64,000 nucleotides of DNA from Pelagovum pacificum (lineage in GTDB: Bacteria > Pseudomonadota > Alphaproteobacteria > Rhodobacterales > Rhodobacteraceae). Below, piece after piece: positions 16,610-26,240 of this stretch. Position 1 is the stretch's first letter. The number at the start of each line of letters is the position of its first letter. The translations under genes were made by a program, and so were the position numbers. The notes under the pieces are model-generated. The model searched no databases. It was not told where the DNA came from and saw only the letters and a program-made list of their open reading frames with translations. The stretch covers positions 1,240,001-1,304,000 of the forward strand of contig NZ_CP065915.1 in NCBI RefSeq assembly GCF_016134045.1, in the 5' to 3' direction.

Positions 16610-18415
16610 ATGACCGAGAAAGCCCACTTCAACCCCGATATCGAAGACCACGGCCTGATCGGCGATTGCGGCACCGCCGCGCTCGTCGCGCGGGACGGCT
16701 GCGTCGATTTCATGTGCTGGCCGAAATTCGACAGCCCGAGCCTGTTCGCATCGGTCCTTGGCGAAGCGGGCGGGTCGTTCGAACTGCGCCCCGAGCACGA
16801 CGGTCCGGGCCGGCAGATCTACCTTACCGAAACGGCGATCCTGTTCACCCGGTTCCTGTCGCCGCACGCGGTGGCCGAAGTCTCCGACTTCATGCCGATG
16901 AGCGACGACGACACGCCCCGGCTGATCCGCCGGGCCAAGGGGATCCGGGGCGAGACGCGGTTCGTGATGAGCTGCCGTCCGGGCTTCGACTACGGGCGCG
17001 CGGGGACGGTCATCGAAGAGACCGAGGACGGCGTGATCCTGTCGTCCGACGGCGCCGATGGCACGCGGGTGCGGCTGCGCTCCAACGTACCACTGTCGGT
17101 GGAGGGCGACCGCGTGGTGGCGCGGTTCACGCTGGAGCCGGACCAGACGGCTTGGTTCTCGCTCGAGTCGCCGGACGTGGAGGTCGACAATCGCGACCAC
17201 TGGGTGTCGGAGCAATTCAAGGCAACGGCGGATTTCTGGCGCGGCTGGACGAAGCGGTCGACCTACCGGGGCCGCTGGCGCGACCTCGTGCAACGCTCCG
17301 CGATCACGCTGAAGCTGCTGACCTGCCGGCGCACCGGCGCGATGATCGCCGCGCCGACCTTTGGCCTTCCCGAGACGCCGGGGGGCGAGCGGAACTGGGA
17401 TTACCGCTATGTCTGGCTCCGGGATGCGGCGTTCTCCTGCTATGCCTTTCTGCGGCTTGGCTACACGGAGGAGGCGGACAGCTTCCTGCGGTGGCTTGGC
17501 GACCGGGCGCTCGATTCGGACGAGGGGCGGCTCAACGTCATGTTCCGCCTGAGCGGTGAGGACGCGCCGAAGGAAGTGACCCTCGATCACCTGTCGGGCT
17601 ACGACGACTCGGTCCCGGTCCGGATCGGCAACGACGCGCGGGGGCAGCGGCAGCTCGATGTCTACGGCGGGCTGATGGATGCGATCTACCTTGCCGACAA
17701 GCATGGCGACACGCTGTCCCGTGACGCGTGGGTCGGCGTGCGGCGCACGGTGGACTGGGTGTCCGACAACTGGAACGAGCCGGACGAGGGGATCTGGGAG
17801 ATCCGGGGCGAACCCCGCCACCATCTTCATTCGCGGCTGATGTGCTGGGTCGCGATCGACCGGGCACTGCGGCTGGCGCGCAAGCGCAGCCTCCCCGCGC
17901 CGGAGGGGCGCTGGCAGGCCGCGCGCGACGCGATCCACGAGGACATCCACGAGAACTTCTGGAACGAGGAGATGGGTGCCTTCACCCAGTCCCGCCACGG
18001 AGACGCGATGGATGCCGCCTGCCTGATGATGCCGCTGGTGCGCTTCATCGGGCCGACCGATCCGCGCTGGCTGTCGACGCTGACCAAGCTGTCGGAGCGG
18101 CTGACTTCCGACGTGCTGGTCTATCGCTACTCCGCCGACCGCGCGCCGGACGGGCTCGACGGGATCGAAGGCACGTTCAACATGTGTTCGTTCTGGTTCG
18201 TGGAAGCCGTGGGCCGGTCCGGGGACCTCGAGCAGGCGCGATTCCTGTTCGACAAGCTGACGGCCTTCGCCAACCCTCTCGGCCTGTTCGCCGAGGAGAC
18301 GGGGCCATCGGGCGAGCAGCTCGGGAACTTCCCGCAGGCGCTGACGCACATGTCGCTGATCTCCGCGGCGTTCTGGCTGAACCGGGCGCTGGACCGGCAG
18401 GAGTCGCGCGATTGA
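16610..18415 (+). CDS. Glycoside hydrolase family 15 protein (trehalase/glucoamylase-like)
   Basis: A 601-residue cytoplasmic glycosidase with no signal peptide. The N-terminal beta-sandwich begins IEDHGLIGDCGTAALVARDG with FDSPSLFASVLG. The (alpha/alpha)6 barrel includes GGERNWDYRYVWLRDAAFSCYA, DEGIWEIRGEPRHHLHSRLMCW and EGTFNMCSFWFVEA, which hold the two acidic catalytic residues of GH15. Family members include trehalases and glucan 1,4-alpha-glucosidases; trehalase is plausible for a cytoplasmic form. It sits between nuoF-linked lipoproteins and small membrane genes, with no other sugar gene nearby. Confidence 0.88.
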   Translation: MTEKAHFNPDIEDHGLIGDCGTAALVARDGCVDFMCWPKFDSPSLFASVLGEAGGSFELRPEHDGPGRQIYLTETAILFTRFLSPHAVAEVSDFMPMSDDDTPRLIRRAKGIRGETRFVMSCRPGFDYGRAGTVIEETEDGVILSSDGADGTRVRLRSNVPLSVEGDRVVARFTLEPDQTAWFSLESPDVEVDNRDHWVSEQFKATADFWRGWTKRSTYRGRWRDLVQRSAITLKLLTCRRTGAMIAAPTFGLPETPGGERNWDYRYVWLRDAAFSCYAFLRLGYTEEADSFLRWLGDRALDSDEGRLNVMFRLSGEDAPKEVTLDHLSGYDDSVPVRIGNDARGQRQLDVYGGLMDAIYLADKHGDTLSRDAWVGVRRTVDWVSDNWNEPDEGIWEIRGEPRHHLHSRLMCWVAIDRALRLARKRSLPAPEGRWQAARDAIHEDIHENFWNEEMGAFTQSRHGDAMDAACLMMPLVRFIGPTDPRWLSTLTKLSERLTSDVLVYRYSADRAPDGLDGIEGTFNMCSFWFVEAVGRSGDLEQARFLFDKLTAFANPLGLFAEETGPSGEQLGNFPQALTHMSLISAAFWLNRALDRQESRD

Positions 18416-18468
18416 CCGGCGCGGCGGGGGCGGGCACCATCTAGGGAGTTTCTCGAAAGGAATTTCCC

Positions 18469-18807
18469 ATGAAGATCATTCTGCCCGCCCTTGTCGCGGC
18501 GATCGTTCCCGTGCTTGCCGGTGCCGAAGGCCTGCCGATGCGCATGTACCGTTCCGACGGGGCGCCCGAGATGATGGAAGAACGCATCTACGGCGTCGAC
18601 GGCACCCACATCACCGCGCAGCGCATGGCGATTCCCGTCACGGTCGAGTTGCGCCGACCCGGCGGTCCGGTCCCGACGCTCGACGAGTATTACGCGGTCG
18701 CCGATCAGGTCGCGACTTGCGATGAGGGCTATGTCGAGGGCGAGTCGCCGCGCATCGAGGGGGACCGCCTCGTCGTGACCTTCACCTGCATGTTGCCGCC
18801 CGGCTGA
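18469..18807 (+). CDS. Small exported protein, unknown function
   Basis: A 112-residue protein with a likely cleavable signal (MKIILPALVAAIVPVLAGAEG, cut near AGA|EG). The mature 90 residues include two cysteines (VATCDEGY and FTCMLPPG) that may pair in the periplasm. A good GAAAGGAAT ribosome site precedes the ATG. Family not recognised. It is 53 bases from the GH15 gene and probably cotranscribed. Confidence 0.65.
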   Translation: MKIILPALVAAIVPVLAGAEGLPMRMYRSDGAPEMMEERIYGVDGTHITAQRMAIPVTVELRRPGGPVPTLDEYYAVADQVATCDEGYVEGESPRIEGDRLVVTFTCMLPPG

Positions 18808-18875
18808 CGTAAGGTCTTGCCCAAATCGTCCGACCGGCGCAGCATCCGGCGCGAGGGATCGACGGAGGGGCCGGC

Positions 18876-19298
18876 ATGGTCGAAGAATATTTCGCCGCCT
18901 ACGGGCTGTCGCTGGTCGGCATCGCGCTCTACGCGCTGATCGGTCAGGTGCTCGGGCCGATGTCGGCCGTCCGCAAGGGCAAGGCCGGGCTCGCGCCCGG
19001 TGCGACGCCGGATCCCGATTATGCCAGTGCGGACTACCGGCTCGACCGGAGCTACCTCAGCACGGTCGAGATGCTGGCCTACTTCGCGCCGATCGTCTTC
19101 GCCGCGATCCTCGCCGGCGTGTCGCCCGTCATGGTCGGGCTTCTGGTCTGGATCAGCCTCGCCCTGCGGATCGCGGCGGTCTTCGTCTACATCCGGGGGA
19201 TGGGGCAGGGCTATTCGGGCCTGCGCACCAACCTCATCGTCGGTCACAGTCTCTGCACCTTCCTCCTGCTGATCCTGACCGTCTTCGCTGCACTATAG
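18876..19298 (+). CDS. MAPEG family membrane protein
   Basis: A 140-residue integral membrane protein with four predicted helices (about residues 9-30, 62-80, 82-104 and 115-138). The pattern fits MAPEG (membrane-associated proteins in eicosanoid and glutathione metabolism), including a polar RKGKAGLAPG loop after helix 1 and the YRLDRSYLSTVEM segment. Bacterial members are often of unknown function; some have glutathione transferase or peroxidase activity. The start has a GGAGGGGCCGGC ribosome region. Position within the nuo cluster is unexplained. Confidence 0.75.
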   Translation: MVEEYFAAYGLSLVGIALYALIGQVLGPMSAVRKGKAGLAPGATPDPDYASADYRLDRSYLSTVEMLAYFAPIVFAAILAGVSPVMVGLLVWISLALRIAAVFVYIRGMGQGYSGLRTNLIVGHSLCTFLLLILTVFAAL

Positions 19299-19313
19299 TA
19301 AGGACACCTTTCC

Positions 19314-19790
19314 ATGCATCTCGCCGAACTGAACGTGGGGCGCCTCGTCGCTCCGACCGATGACCCGCGCGTCGCGGATTTCATGAACGCGCTCGACAAG
19401 GTCAACACGATCGGCAAGCGGATGCCCGGGTTCGTCTGGATGATGGAAGGGTCGGGCGAGCCCGGCACCGGCAATACCGATGCCAAGATCGGCGGCGATC
19501 CGCAGTACGTCTCCAACCTCACCGTATGGGAATCGGTCGAGACCCTGGAGGAGTTCGTCTGGAACACGGTTCACCGCCGCTTCTACGAGCGCCGGACGGA
19601 GTGGTTCGAAGTGCTTGGCGAACAGCATTTCGTGATGTGGTGGGTCGAGGAAGGACACCGCCCGACGCTCGACGAGGCGCTGGAGCGGCTGGAGCATCGG
19701 CGGCGTCACGGCGACAGCGACGAGGCGTTCGGCTGGTCGTGGCTGGAGCAGGCGAAGCTCTACCAGCAACGGATGTGCGCGGCGGAGTGA
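19314..19790 (+). CDS. DUF3291 domain protein
   Basis: A 158-residue protein recognised as DUF3291 by its opening MHLAELNVGRLVAPTDDPRVADFMNALDKVN, then FVWMMEGSGEP, NLTVWESVETLEEFVW and HFVMWWVEEGHRPTLDEALERLEH. The fold is thought to be a dimeric alpha-beta barrel related to heme- or small-molecule-binding monooxygenase-like proteins, but no activity is assigned. It is 15 bases after the MAPEG gene and likely cotranscribed. Confidence 0.82.
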   Translation: MHLAELNVGRLVAPTDDPRVADFMNALDKVNTIGKRMPGFVWMMEGSGEPGTGNTDAKIGGDPQYVSNLTVWESVETLEEFVWNTVHRRFYERRTEWFEVLGEQHFVMWWVEEGHRPTLDEALERLEHRRRHGDSDEAFGWSWLEQAKLYQQRMCAAE

Positions 19791-19978
19791 TCCGCGCCGT
19801 TCCCGCCGTGCCGTGCCTTTGGGCGGGGTAAAGCTCACCTTGGGGCAGGTTTGAAACCGACTGAAACGGTCGGCGGGCCAAGCCACTGATTTATCACGGA
19901 TATGCCATCGGCAAAAAGGCGGTGCGCGTTACCGGCGTGGTGGCGGCCTCTCGCCATTGTCATTGCTCTGCACGGGCC

Positions 19979-19993
19979 GGCTATTGAATAGCC
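19979..19993. promoter_or_regulatory. GGCTATTGAATAGCC dyad upstream of DUF5333 gene
   Basis: A perfect 7-bp inverted repeat around a single central G, 54 bases before the ATG at 20048. A TTGTCA (19957-19962) lies 17-19 bases before its AT-rich centre, so the dyad may overlap a -10 region and act as an operator. Candidate only. Confidence 0.35.
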
Positions 19994-20047
19994 GCGCCTG
20001 TCTGTCCGATGTGTGGGCCAACACGAATGCCCAACGAGGTGACAATA

Positions 20048-20458
20048 ATGACCCGCCGAGCACTCTTCATCCTGACCGTCCCCATGGTGCTTGCAGGCGC
20101 ACTGGCCGGACAAGGTCGCGCCGACCATCCGATCGGCCAGATCCCCGCGATCCGCGAGGGGCTGATCGCCACCGGCATGGCGCTCGAGATCAGCGACAAT
20201 TGCGACTCGCTCTCGCCGCGCATGATCCGGGGGCTCGCCTATCTCGAACAATTGCGCGGCACCGCACGCCAGGCCGGCTATTCCAACGACGAGATCGACG
20301 CCTTCATCGACGACCGTGGCGAGAAGGCCCGGCTGGAATCCGAAGCGCGCCAGCGACTGTCCTCCCGGGGGGCCGTATCTGGGCAGGCGGACACATACTG
20401 CGCCGTCGGGCAGCAGGAAATGCAGAGCGGAAGCGCCGTCGGCCAGCTTCTGCGCTGA
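20048..20458 (+). CDS. DUF5333-like exported protein
   Basis: A 136-residue protein with a signal peptide (MTRRALFILTVPMVLAGALAGQGRA, cut near GRA|DHP). The mature part, about 110 residues, is helical, with IREGLIATGMALEISDNCDSLSPRMIRGLAYLEQL and a second Cys in TYCAVGQQEM. This resembles DUF5333 of Rhodobacterales, recalled from memory. ATG at 20048 is preceded by GAGGTGACA; an earlier in-frame Met at 20009 has no ribosome site. A strong terminator follows. Confidence 0.7.
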   Translation: MTRRALFILTVPMVLAGALAGQGRADHPIGQIPAIREGLIATGMALEISDNCDSLSPRMIRGLAYLEQLRGTARQAGYSNDEIDAFIDDRGEKARLESEARQRLSSRGAVSGQADTYCAVGQQEMQSGSAVGQLLR

Positions 20459-20480
20459 GCGGAACGGGAACAGTTCAACG

Positions 20481-20506
20481 GGGCCGGACACTTGTCCGGC
20501 CCTTTT
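20481..20506 (+). terminator. Intrinsic terminator before nuoG
   Basis: GGGCCGGAC (20481-20489) pairs perfectly with GTCCGGCCC (20494-20502) around a four-base loop and is followed by TTTT (20503-20506). It closes the DUF5333 transcript, so nuoG should have its own promoter in the following 190 bases, where I see no clear boxes. The stem contains the CGGAC-N4-GTCCG dyad seen at 7019 and 9010. Confidence 0.8.
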
Positions 20507-20697
20507 CATGTGGGGCGGGCAAGGGATATACCTTACAGAAATAGTAGGGCATAACCTCTGGATCCGCGTCGATTTTTCCACGTGTCGGGGCGTCCTGTGG
20601 TCTGGCATCGTTCGGCAAGCCGGGATAGGTAGCTGGAAAAAGCGGCTGCCCGGGTGGTCCCGGTGAGCCGCGACAGCAAGCACCGAAGGGTGAGCCC

Positions 20698-22722
20698 ATG
20701 TCCGACCTGCGCAAAGTCGTCATCGACGGAAACGAGATCGAGGTCCCGGGAGCCATGACCCTGATCCAGGCCTGCGAGCAGGCCGGTATCGAGGTTCCGC
20801 GCTTCTGCTATCACGAACGCCTCTCCATCGCCGGCAACTGCCGCATGTGTCTCGTCGAGGTCGTCGGCGGACCGCCGAAGCCCGCTGCCTCCTGCGCGAT
20901 GCAGGTCAAGGACCTCCGCCCCGGCAAGGACGGTGAGCCGCCGGTCGTGAAGACCAACAGCCCGATGGTGAAGAAGGCCCGCGAGGGGGTGATGGAGTTC
21001 CTGCTCATCAACCACCCGCTCGATTGCCCGATCTGCGACCAGGGCGGCGAATGCGATCTGCAGGATCAGGCGATGGCCTACGGCGTCGACTTCTCCCGCT
21101 ACCGCGAGCCGAAGCGCGCGACCGAGGACCTCAACCTCGGCCCGCTCGTCGAGACGCACATGACGCGCTGCATCTCCTGCACGCGCTGCGTCCGCTTCAC
21201 GACCGAGGTCGCCGGCATCCACAAGATGGGCCAGACCGGTCGTGGCGAAGACGCCGAGATCACCAGCTACCTCAACGAGACGCTGGATTCGAACATGCAG
21301 GGCAACATCATCGACCTCTGCCCGGTCGGTGCGCTTGTCTCCAAGCCCTATGCCTTCACCGCCCGCCCTTGGGAGCTGACCAAGACCGAGACGATCGACG
21401 TCATGGACGCGCTCGGCTCCAACATCCGGGTCGACACCAAGGGCCGCGAAGTGATGCGCATCCTGCCGCGCAACCATGACGGCGTGAACGAGGAGTGGAT
21501 CTCCGACAAGACGCGCTTCGTCTGGGACGGCCTGCGCCGCCAGCGGCTCGACAAGCCCTACATCCGCGAGAACGGCAAGCTACGCCCGGCCACCTGGCCC
21601 GAGGCGCTGGCCAAGGCCGCGGACGCCATGAAGGGCGCGAAGAAAGTGGCCGGCCTGGTCGGTGACCTCGCGTCCGTGGAATCCGCCTACGCTCTGAAGG
21701 GCCTCGTCACTTCGCTCGGCGGCACGGTCGAATGCCGCACCGACGGCTCCAAGCTGCCCGCGGGCAACCGCTCCGCCTATGTCGGCAACGCGGCGATCGA
21801 GGACCTCGACACCGCTGAGATGGTCATGCTGATCGGCACCAACCCGCGTGACGAGGCGCCTGTCCTGAACGCCCGCATCCGCAAGGCGTGGCTGCGTGGG
21901 GCGAAGGTCGCCGCGATCGGCCCCGATGCCGACCTGACTTACGACGTCAGCCGCATCGGTGGCGGGCGCAAGGCGCTGGTCGACCTCGCCGGTATGGATC
22001 ACTCCGACAAGCACGGCACCGCCGGTGTCATGGTGATCGGGCAGGGCGCCCTGATCGGCGCTGACGGCGAAGCGGTGCTGAGCCAGGCGATGAAGGCCGC
22101 TGGCGCGGCCGAGTCGAAGTTCCTCGTGCTGCACAGCGCCGCGAGCCGGGTCGGTGCGATGGACATCGGTGCCGTGACAGAGGGTGGCATCGACGCCGCG
22201 CTCGACGGGGCCGACGTGGTCTACTCTCTCGGCGCCGACGAGATCGAGATCGGCGAGGGGCCCTTCGTGATCTACCAGGGCAGCCACGGCGACCGGGGCG
22301 CGCATCGTGCCGACGTCATCCTGCCGTCCGCCGCCTACACCGAGGAATCGGGCCTGTTCGTGAACACCGAGGGCCGTCCGCAGCTCGCGCTGCGCGCCGG
22401 CTTTGCACCGGGCGAGGCGAAAGAGAACTGGGCCGTTCTGCGCGCGCTCTCCGCAGAGGCGGGCCAGCAGCTGCCCTACGACTCGCTGGCGCAGCTCCGG
22501 CAGGCGCTGATCGAGGAGGTGCCGCATCTCGGCGCGCTCGACGACGTGGCCGACAACGGCTGGACGCCGCTCGACGTGACCGACCCCGACGGGGACGGCG
22601 ATTTCGAGATCGCGGTGCGCGACTTCTACCTGTCCAACCCCATCGCCCGTGCCTCCTCGCTGATGGCAGAGCTCTCGGCCAACGCGAAGGCGCGGACCGA
22701 GGCGCCGCTGGCGGCGGAGTGA
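20698..22722 (+). CDS. nuoG: NADH-quinone oxidoreductase subunit G
   Basis: 75-kDa subunit of complex I. The N-terminal [2Fe-2S] domain has [20 protein letters not shown] and ASCAMQV; a His-Cys cluster region follows ([15 protein letters not shown]), then a four-Cys [4Fe-4S] set ([14 protein letters not shown] and [11 protein letters not shown]). The rest is a molybdopterin-oxidoreductase-like domain without Mo ligands. The 674 residues match the shorter alphaproteobacterial and mitochondrial form rather than the E. coli one of about 900. It starts the last large nuo transcript after the terminator at 20481. Confidence 0.97.
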   Translation: MSDLRKVVIDGNEIEVPGAMTLIQACEQAGIEVPRFCYHERLSIAGNCRMCLVEVVGGPPKPAASCAMQVKDLRPGKDGEPPVVKTNSPMVKKAREGVMEFLLINHPLDCPICDQGGECDLQDQAMAYGVDFSRYREPKRATEDLNLGPLVETHMTRCISCTRCVRFTTEVAGIHKMGQTGRGEDAEITSYLNETLDSNMQGNIIDLCPVGALVSKPYAFTARPWELTKTETIDVMDALGSNIRVDTKGREVMRILPRNHDGVNEEWISDKTRFVWDGLRRQRLDKPYIRENGKLRPATWPEALAKAADAMKGAKKVAGLVGDLASVESAYALKGLVTSLGGTVECRTDGSKLPAGNRSAYVGNAAIEDLDTAEMVMLIGTNPRDEAPVLNARIRKAWLRGAKVAAIGPDADLTYDVSRIGGGRKALVDLAGMDHSDKHGTAGVMVIGQGALIGADGEAVLSQAMKAAGAAESKFLVLHSAASRVGAMDIGAVTEGGIDAALDGADVVYSLGADEIEIGEGPFVIYQGSHGDRGAHRADVILPSAAYTEESGLFVNTEGRPQLALRAGFAPGEAKENWAVLRALSAEAGQQLPYDSLAQLRQALIEEVPHLGALDDVADNGWTPLDVTDPDGDGDFEIAVRDFYLSNPIARASSLMAELSANAKARTEAPLAAE

Positions 22723-22726
22723 GCGA

Positions 22727-23122
22727 TTGCGACGGCCTTTTTCGGCGCTTCCCGTGCTAGCCCTGACCGCCTGCGCTCCCGCTTCGGACGAGCTCGTCGC
22801 GCGCGACGAGTTCGTGCCGAGCTATGACGGGGTCGAGACGTTGCTGCTCGACAACGACCTCGTCAACTTCCGCGTCCGGATGGATCGCGCGGAGGGGGCC
22901 GAGGACGTGACCCGCTACGCCGAATGCGCCGCTGCGCAATACACGCTGATCCGGGGTTACGGCTTCGCGCGACATGTCCGCACGAACGTCGCCGAAGAGG
23001 GTGGAATCTGGCGCGCGGATGCTGTTTACACCATCTCGCCGGCCCTGCCCGAGGGCCTGCGGACGATTGATGCCGAGGTGACCGTGGCCGATTGCGCCAA
23101 CACCGGCGTTCCCACGGTCTGA
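22727..23122 (+). CDS. Putative lipoprotein between nuoG and nuoH
   Basis: A 131-residue protein read from a TTG start four bases after the nuoG stop, with GGAG at 22716-22719 at a suitable distance. The signal [16 protein letters not shown] carries a lipobox LTAC with Cys16. The mature part includes [23 protein letters not shown] and [23 protein letters not shown], a fold I do not recognise, with two cysteines. No in-frame ATG gives a signal peptide. Probably exported and lipid-anchored; function unknown. Confidence 0.68.
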   Translation: MRRPFSALPVLALTACAPASDELVARDEFVPSYDGVETLLLDNDLVNFRVRMDRAEGAEDVTRYAECAAAQYTLIRGYGFARHVRTNVAEEGGIWRADAVYTISPALPEGLRTIDAEVTVADCANTGVPTV

Positions 23123-23135
23123 GGAAAGGGACGAG

Positions 23136-24176
23136 ATGATCGAGTTCTTCACGCAAACGAACCTCGGGATCATCCTGCTGACCCTTGGTCAGTGTCTTCT
23201 GGTGATCGTGCCCGTCTTCGTGACGCTGGCCTTCCTGATGTATGCCGACCGAAAGGTCTGGGCCGCCGTGCAGATCCGCCGCGGGCCGAACGTCGTCGGT
23301 CCCTGGGGCCTGCTGCAGAGCTTCGCCGACCTTTTGAAGTACGTCGTGAAGGAGATCGTCGTTCCCGCCGGGGCCGACAAGGTGGTGTTCTTCCTTGCCC
23401 CGATGATCGCCTTCGTACTGCCGGTCATCGCCTGGGCCGTGATCCCGTTCTCCGACGGCTGGGTCCTCGCCGACCTGAACGTCGCGATCCTCTATATCTT
23501 CGCGATCTCCTCTCTCGAGGTCTACGGCGTGATCATGGGGGGCTGGGCCTCAAACTCGAAATACCCGTTCCTCGGCTCGCTGCGCTCCGCCGCACAGATG
23601 ATTTCCTACGAAGTCTCGATCGGCCTCATCATCATCGGCGTGATCATTTCGACCGGGTCGCTGAACCTGTCGGAGATCGTGCGCGCGCAGGACGGCTCCT
23701 TCGGGTTGCTGAACTGGTACTGGCTACCGCACCTGCCGATGCTGTTCCTGTTCTTCATCTCGGCTCTGGCCGAGACCAACCGCCCGCCCTTCGACCTGCC
23801 CGAGGCCGAGTCCGAACTCGTCGCCGGCTACCAGGTCGAATACAGCTCCACGCCGTTCCTGCTCTTCATGATCGGCGAACTGATGACCGTCTTCCTGATG
23901 TGCGGCCTCGTCTCCGTCCTGTTCTTCGGCGGCTGGCTGTCGCCGATCCCGGGCCTGCCCGACGGGTTCCTCTGGATGGCGATCAAGATGCTGCTGGTCT
24001 TCTTCATGTTCGCCATGGTGAAGGCCATCACGCCCCGCTACCGCTACGACCAGCTCATGCGTCTCGGCTGGAAGGTCTTCCTGCCGATGTCGCTGGCCTG
24101 GGTCGTGCTCGTGTCCTTCCTCGCCAAGTTCGAGATCCTCGGCGGCTTCTGGGCCCGCTACGCGGTGGGAGGGTGA
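23136..24176 (+). CDS. nuoH: NADH-quinone oxidoreductase subunit H
   Basis: Membrane subunit of complex I that connects the quinone cavity to the proton channels. The 346 residues contain eight transmembrane helices. Hallmarks are [30 protein letters not shown] in the first cytoplasmic loop and [26 protein letters not shown], the acid-rich loop at the quinone tunnel. AGGAAAGG lies just upstream of the ATG. Confidence 0.97.
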   Translation: MIEFFTQTNLGIILLTLGQCLLVIVPVFVTLAFLMYADRKVWAAVQIRRGPNVVGPWGLLQSFADLLKYVVKEIVVPAGADKVVFFLAPMIAFVLPVIAWAVIPFSDGWVLADLNVAILYIFAISSLEVYGVIMGGWASNSKYPFLGSLRSAAQMISYEVSIGLIIIGVIISTGSLNLSEIVRAQDGSFGLLNWYWLPHLPMLFLFFISALAETNRPPFDLPEAESELVAGYQVEYSSTPFLLFMIGELMTVFLMCGLVSVLFFGGWLSPIPGLPDGFLWMAIKMLLVFFMFAMVKAITPRYRYDQLMRLGWKVFLPMSLAWVVLVSFLAKFEILGGFWARYAVGG

Positions 24177-24213
24177 TCCGAATGCCTTGCATGTCCCTCA
24201 CCGGAGGCACCCG

Positions 24214-24708
24214 ATGACACAGATCGATTACACCCGCGCCGCGAAGTACTTCCTGCTCGCGGACTTCCTCAAAGGCTTCAAGCTGGGCTTCAAGTACTTC
24301 TTCGCGCCCAAGCCGACCGTGAACTACCCGCACGAGCGCGGGCCGCTGTCGCCCCGCTTCCGGGGGGAGCACGCGCTGCGCCGCTACCCGTCGGGCGAGG
24401 AACGCTGCATCGCCTGCAAGCTGTGCGAGGCGATCTGCCCGGCGCAGGCCATCACGATCGACGCCGAGCCGCGCGACGACGGCAGCCGCCGCACGACGCG
24501 CTACGACATCGACATGACGAAGTGCATCTATTGCGGCTTCTGCCAGGAAGCCTGCCCGGTGGACGCGATCGTCGAGGGGCCGAATTTCGAGTTCTCGACC
24601 GAGTCCCGCGAAGAGCTGATGTACGACAAGGAAAAACTGCTGGCGAACGGCGACCGCTGGGAAGCCGAGATCGCCCGCAACCTCGAGATGGACGCGCCCT
24701 ACCGATGA
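24214..24708 (+). CDS. nuoI: NADH-quinone oxidoreductase subunit I
   Basis: 23-kDa ferredoxin-like subunit of complex I with clusters N6a and N6b. Two CxxCxxCxxxCP motifs are visible: [12 protein letters not shown] and [12 protein letters not shown]. The N terminus has an amphipathic membrane-associated helix ([18 protein letters not shown]). The 164-residue start at MTQIDYTR was chosen over an upstream in-frame ATG at 24187 because CCGGAGG (24201-24207) spaces correctly to 24214. The stop overlaps a short open frame (24705-24782). Confidence 0.97.
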   Translation: MTQIDYTRAAKYFLLADFLKGFKLGFKYFFAPKPTVNYPHERGPLSPRFRGEHALRRYPSGEERCIACKLCEAICPAQAITIDAEPRDDGSRRTTRYDIDMTKCIYCGFCQEACPVDAIVEGPNFEFSTESREELMYDKEKLLANGDRWEAEIARNLEMDAPYR

Positions 24709-24782
24709 ACGACACGGTGCAAAGGTCTTCCACGACTTTTGCCGGGACTTCTCGGAAAGTCTCGGCGGGAGGGGCCCGATGA
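24705..24782 (+). CDS. Possible 25-codon leader ORF between nuoI and CMD gene
   Basis: An ATG at 24705 overlaps the nuoI stop (ATGA), and the frame of 25 residues ends in a TGA that overlaps the ATG of the next gene (ATGA again). It therefore bridges the two genes without a gap. The peptide ([14 protein letters not shown] onward) is polar with no recognisable motif. It could couple translation across the junction or be a chance frame. Confidence 0.35.
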   Translation: MNDTVQRSSTTFAGTSRKVSAGGAR

Positions 24783-25186
24783 CGCAGGGCAGCAACCCGT
24801 TCGAGGCGATGATGAAAGCCGGGCAGGACTGGGCGAAGGCGCTCAACCCGGCGATGGAGAACTTCACCCCCCAGGGGTTCGAGAAGATGTGGCCGACGAT
24901 GCCCAAGGACCTTCTCGAGACCTTCATGGGGCGGACCTACAACCCCGAGGGGCTGGACGCGAAGACGCGGCTGCTCCTCACGCTGACCGGCCTGACCATC
25001 ACCGGGGCCCAGGCCGACTCGCAGATCAGGCTCACCGTCCGCCACGCGCGGGAAGCGGGGGCCACGAAACAGGAAATCGCCGAGACGATCGCCACGGCGG
25101 CGGTCTTCGGCGGCGTTCCGGCCATGACCCGGGCGATGGAACTCGCCACGTCGGTCATGGAGGAAGCAGAGGACGACGAGACATGA
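24779..25186 (+). CDS. Carboxymuconolactone decarboxylase/AhpD-like protein
   Basis: A 135-residue all-helical protein of the CMD family. [65 protein letters not shown] is the family core, seen around residues 60-125. The CxxC of peroxidase-type AhpD members is absent, so it is not an obvious alkylhydroperoxidase. A GGGAGGGG ribosome site is 4-10 bases upstream of the ATG. The stop overlaps nuoJ (ATGA), so it is translationally coupled to complex I genes. Role unknown. Confidence 0.82.
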   Translation: MTQGSNPFEAMMKAGQDWAKALNPAMENFTPQGFEKMWPTMPKDLLETFMGRTYNPEGLDAKTRLLLTLTGLTITGAQADSQIRLTVRHAREAGATKQEIAETIATAAVFGGVPAMTRAMELATSVMEEAEDDET

Positions 25187-25794
25187 CGCCAGCCGCATTC
25201 GCCTTCTACGTCTTTGCCGTGACGACGATCACCGGCGGTCTCTTCACCGTGGTGAGCCGCAACCCGGTCCACTCGGTGCTCTGGCTGATCCTGGCGTTCC
25301 TGTCGTCGGCGGGGCTGTTCGTCCTGCTCGGTGCGGAATTCGTCGCGATGCTGCTCATCATCGTCTATGTCGGCGCGGTCGCGGTGCTGTTCCTCTTCGT
25401 GGTGATGATGCTCGACATCGACTTCGCCGCGCTGAAGGCGGAAATGGCGCGCTACATGCCGCTCGCGCTGCTGATCGGCCTCGTCATCCTGATGCAGCTC
25501 GCCATGGCGTTCGGCGTCTGGGAGTTCGGCGAAGGTGCCGAGACCCGTCTCGCCGCCCCGGTCGAGGGCGGCATCCAGAACACCACCGGCCTCGGCCTGC
25601 TGCTCTACGATCGCTACTTCCTGCTGTTCCAGCTTGCCGGCCTGATCCTGCTGGTCGCGATGATCGGGGCGATCGTCCTGACGCTGCGGCACCGCAAGGA
25701 CGTCAAGCGGCAGGACATCCTCGCCCAGATCTACCGCGATCCGGCGAAGTCGATGGAGCTGAAGGACGTCAAGTCGGGGCAGGGGCTCTCCTGA
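25183..25794 (+). CDS. nuoJ: NADH-quinone oxidoreductase subunit J
   Basis: Membrane subunit of complex I. The 203 residues have five transmembrane helices; the third carries [27 protein letters not shown], the pi-bulge helix region typical of NuoJ/ND6. The ATG at 25183 overlaps the CMD-family stop; longer upstream frames belong to another reading context. The C-terminal tail ([18 protein letters not shown]) is soluble. The last base of the stop is the first base of the next ATG. Confidence 0.95.
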   Translation: MTPAAFAFYVFAVTTITGGLFTVVSRNPVHSVLWLILAFLSSAGLFVLLGAEFVAMLLIIVYVGAVAVLFLFVVMMLDIDFAALKAEMARYMPLALLIGLVILMQLAMAFGVWEFGEGAETRLAAPVEGGIQNTTGLGLLLYDRYFLLFQLAGLILLVAMIGAIVLTLRHRKDVKRQDILAQIYRDPAKSMELKDVKSGQGLS

Positions 25795-26240
25795 TGCGTC
25801 TGGCCCTCGCCCTCATCCTCGCACCCGGACTCGCGCTCGCCCAGGGGGAGCAATGTCTCCTCACCGAAGGCGAGCAGGCGTTGACGCTCGCGCCGGTCGA
25901 TCTCGGAGACGGGATGGTTGCGCAGGAATTCCTGCCCGGCGCCATCGACGGGATCCCGGACGGGGTCGTGGACTTCGCCCATTGCGAGAGCGGCGGGCAC
26001 ATCGTCGTCGCCATGCCGGAGAACGACCAGGGCAATCGCCCGTCGGCCGAAATGGTCATCGGCATCATGGAAGATGCGATGGCGAACGAGGAACTGGTGC
26101 CCGCGCAGGTGCTGGCGGACGGATACACCCGCGCCGGCGCGCCCGCGCAGGTCCGGCAATCCACGACCGAGACCTGCGGTTGTTCGGTCTTCTATCCCGA
26201 CGCGGTCGGAGAGAAGACCCCGTGGGAGGAGCTCGGATGA
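25794..26240 (+). CDS. Small exported protein coupled to nuoJ, unknown function
   Basis: A 148-residue protein with a cleavable signal ([17 protein letters not shown], cut near ALA|QG). The mature part of about 130 residues has four cysteines (QCLL, HCES, TCGCS), which suggests disulfides in the periplasm. It starts on the last base of the nuoJ stop (TGATG) and ends in a four-base overlap with the next gene. Family not recognised. Confidence 0.68.
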   Translation: MRLALALILAPGLALAQGEQCLLTEGEQALTLAPVDLGDGMVAQEFLPGAIDGIPDGVVDFAHCESGGHIVVAMPENDQGNRPSAEMVIGIMEDAMANEELVPAQVLADGYTRAGAPAQVRQSTTETCGCSVFYPDAVGEKTPWEELG

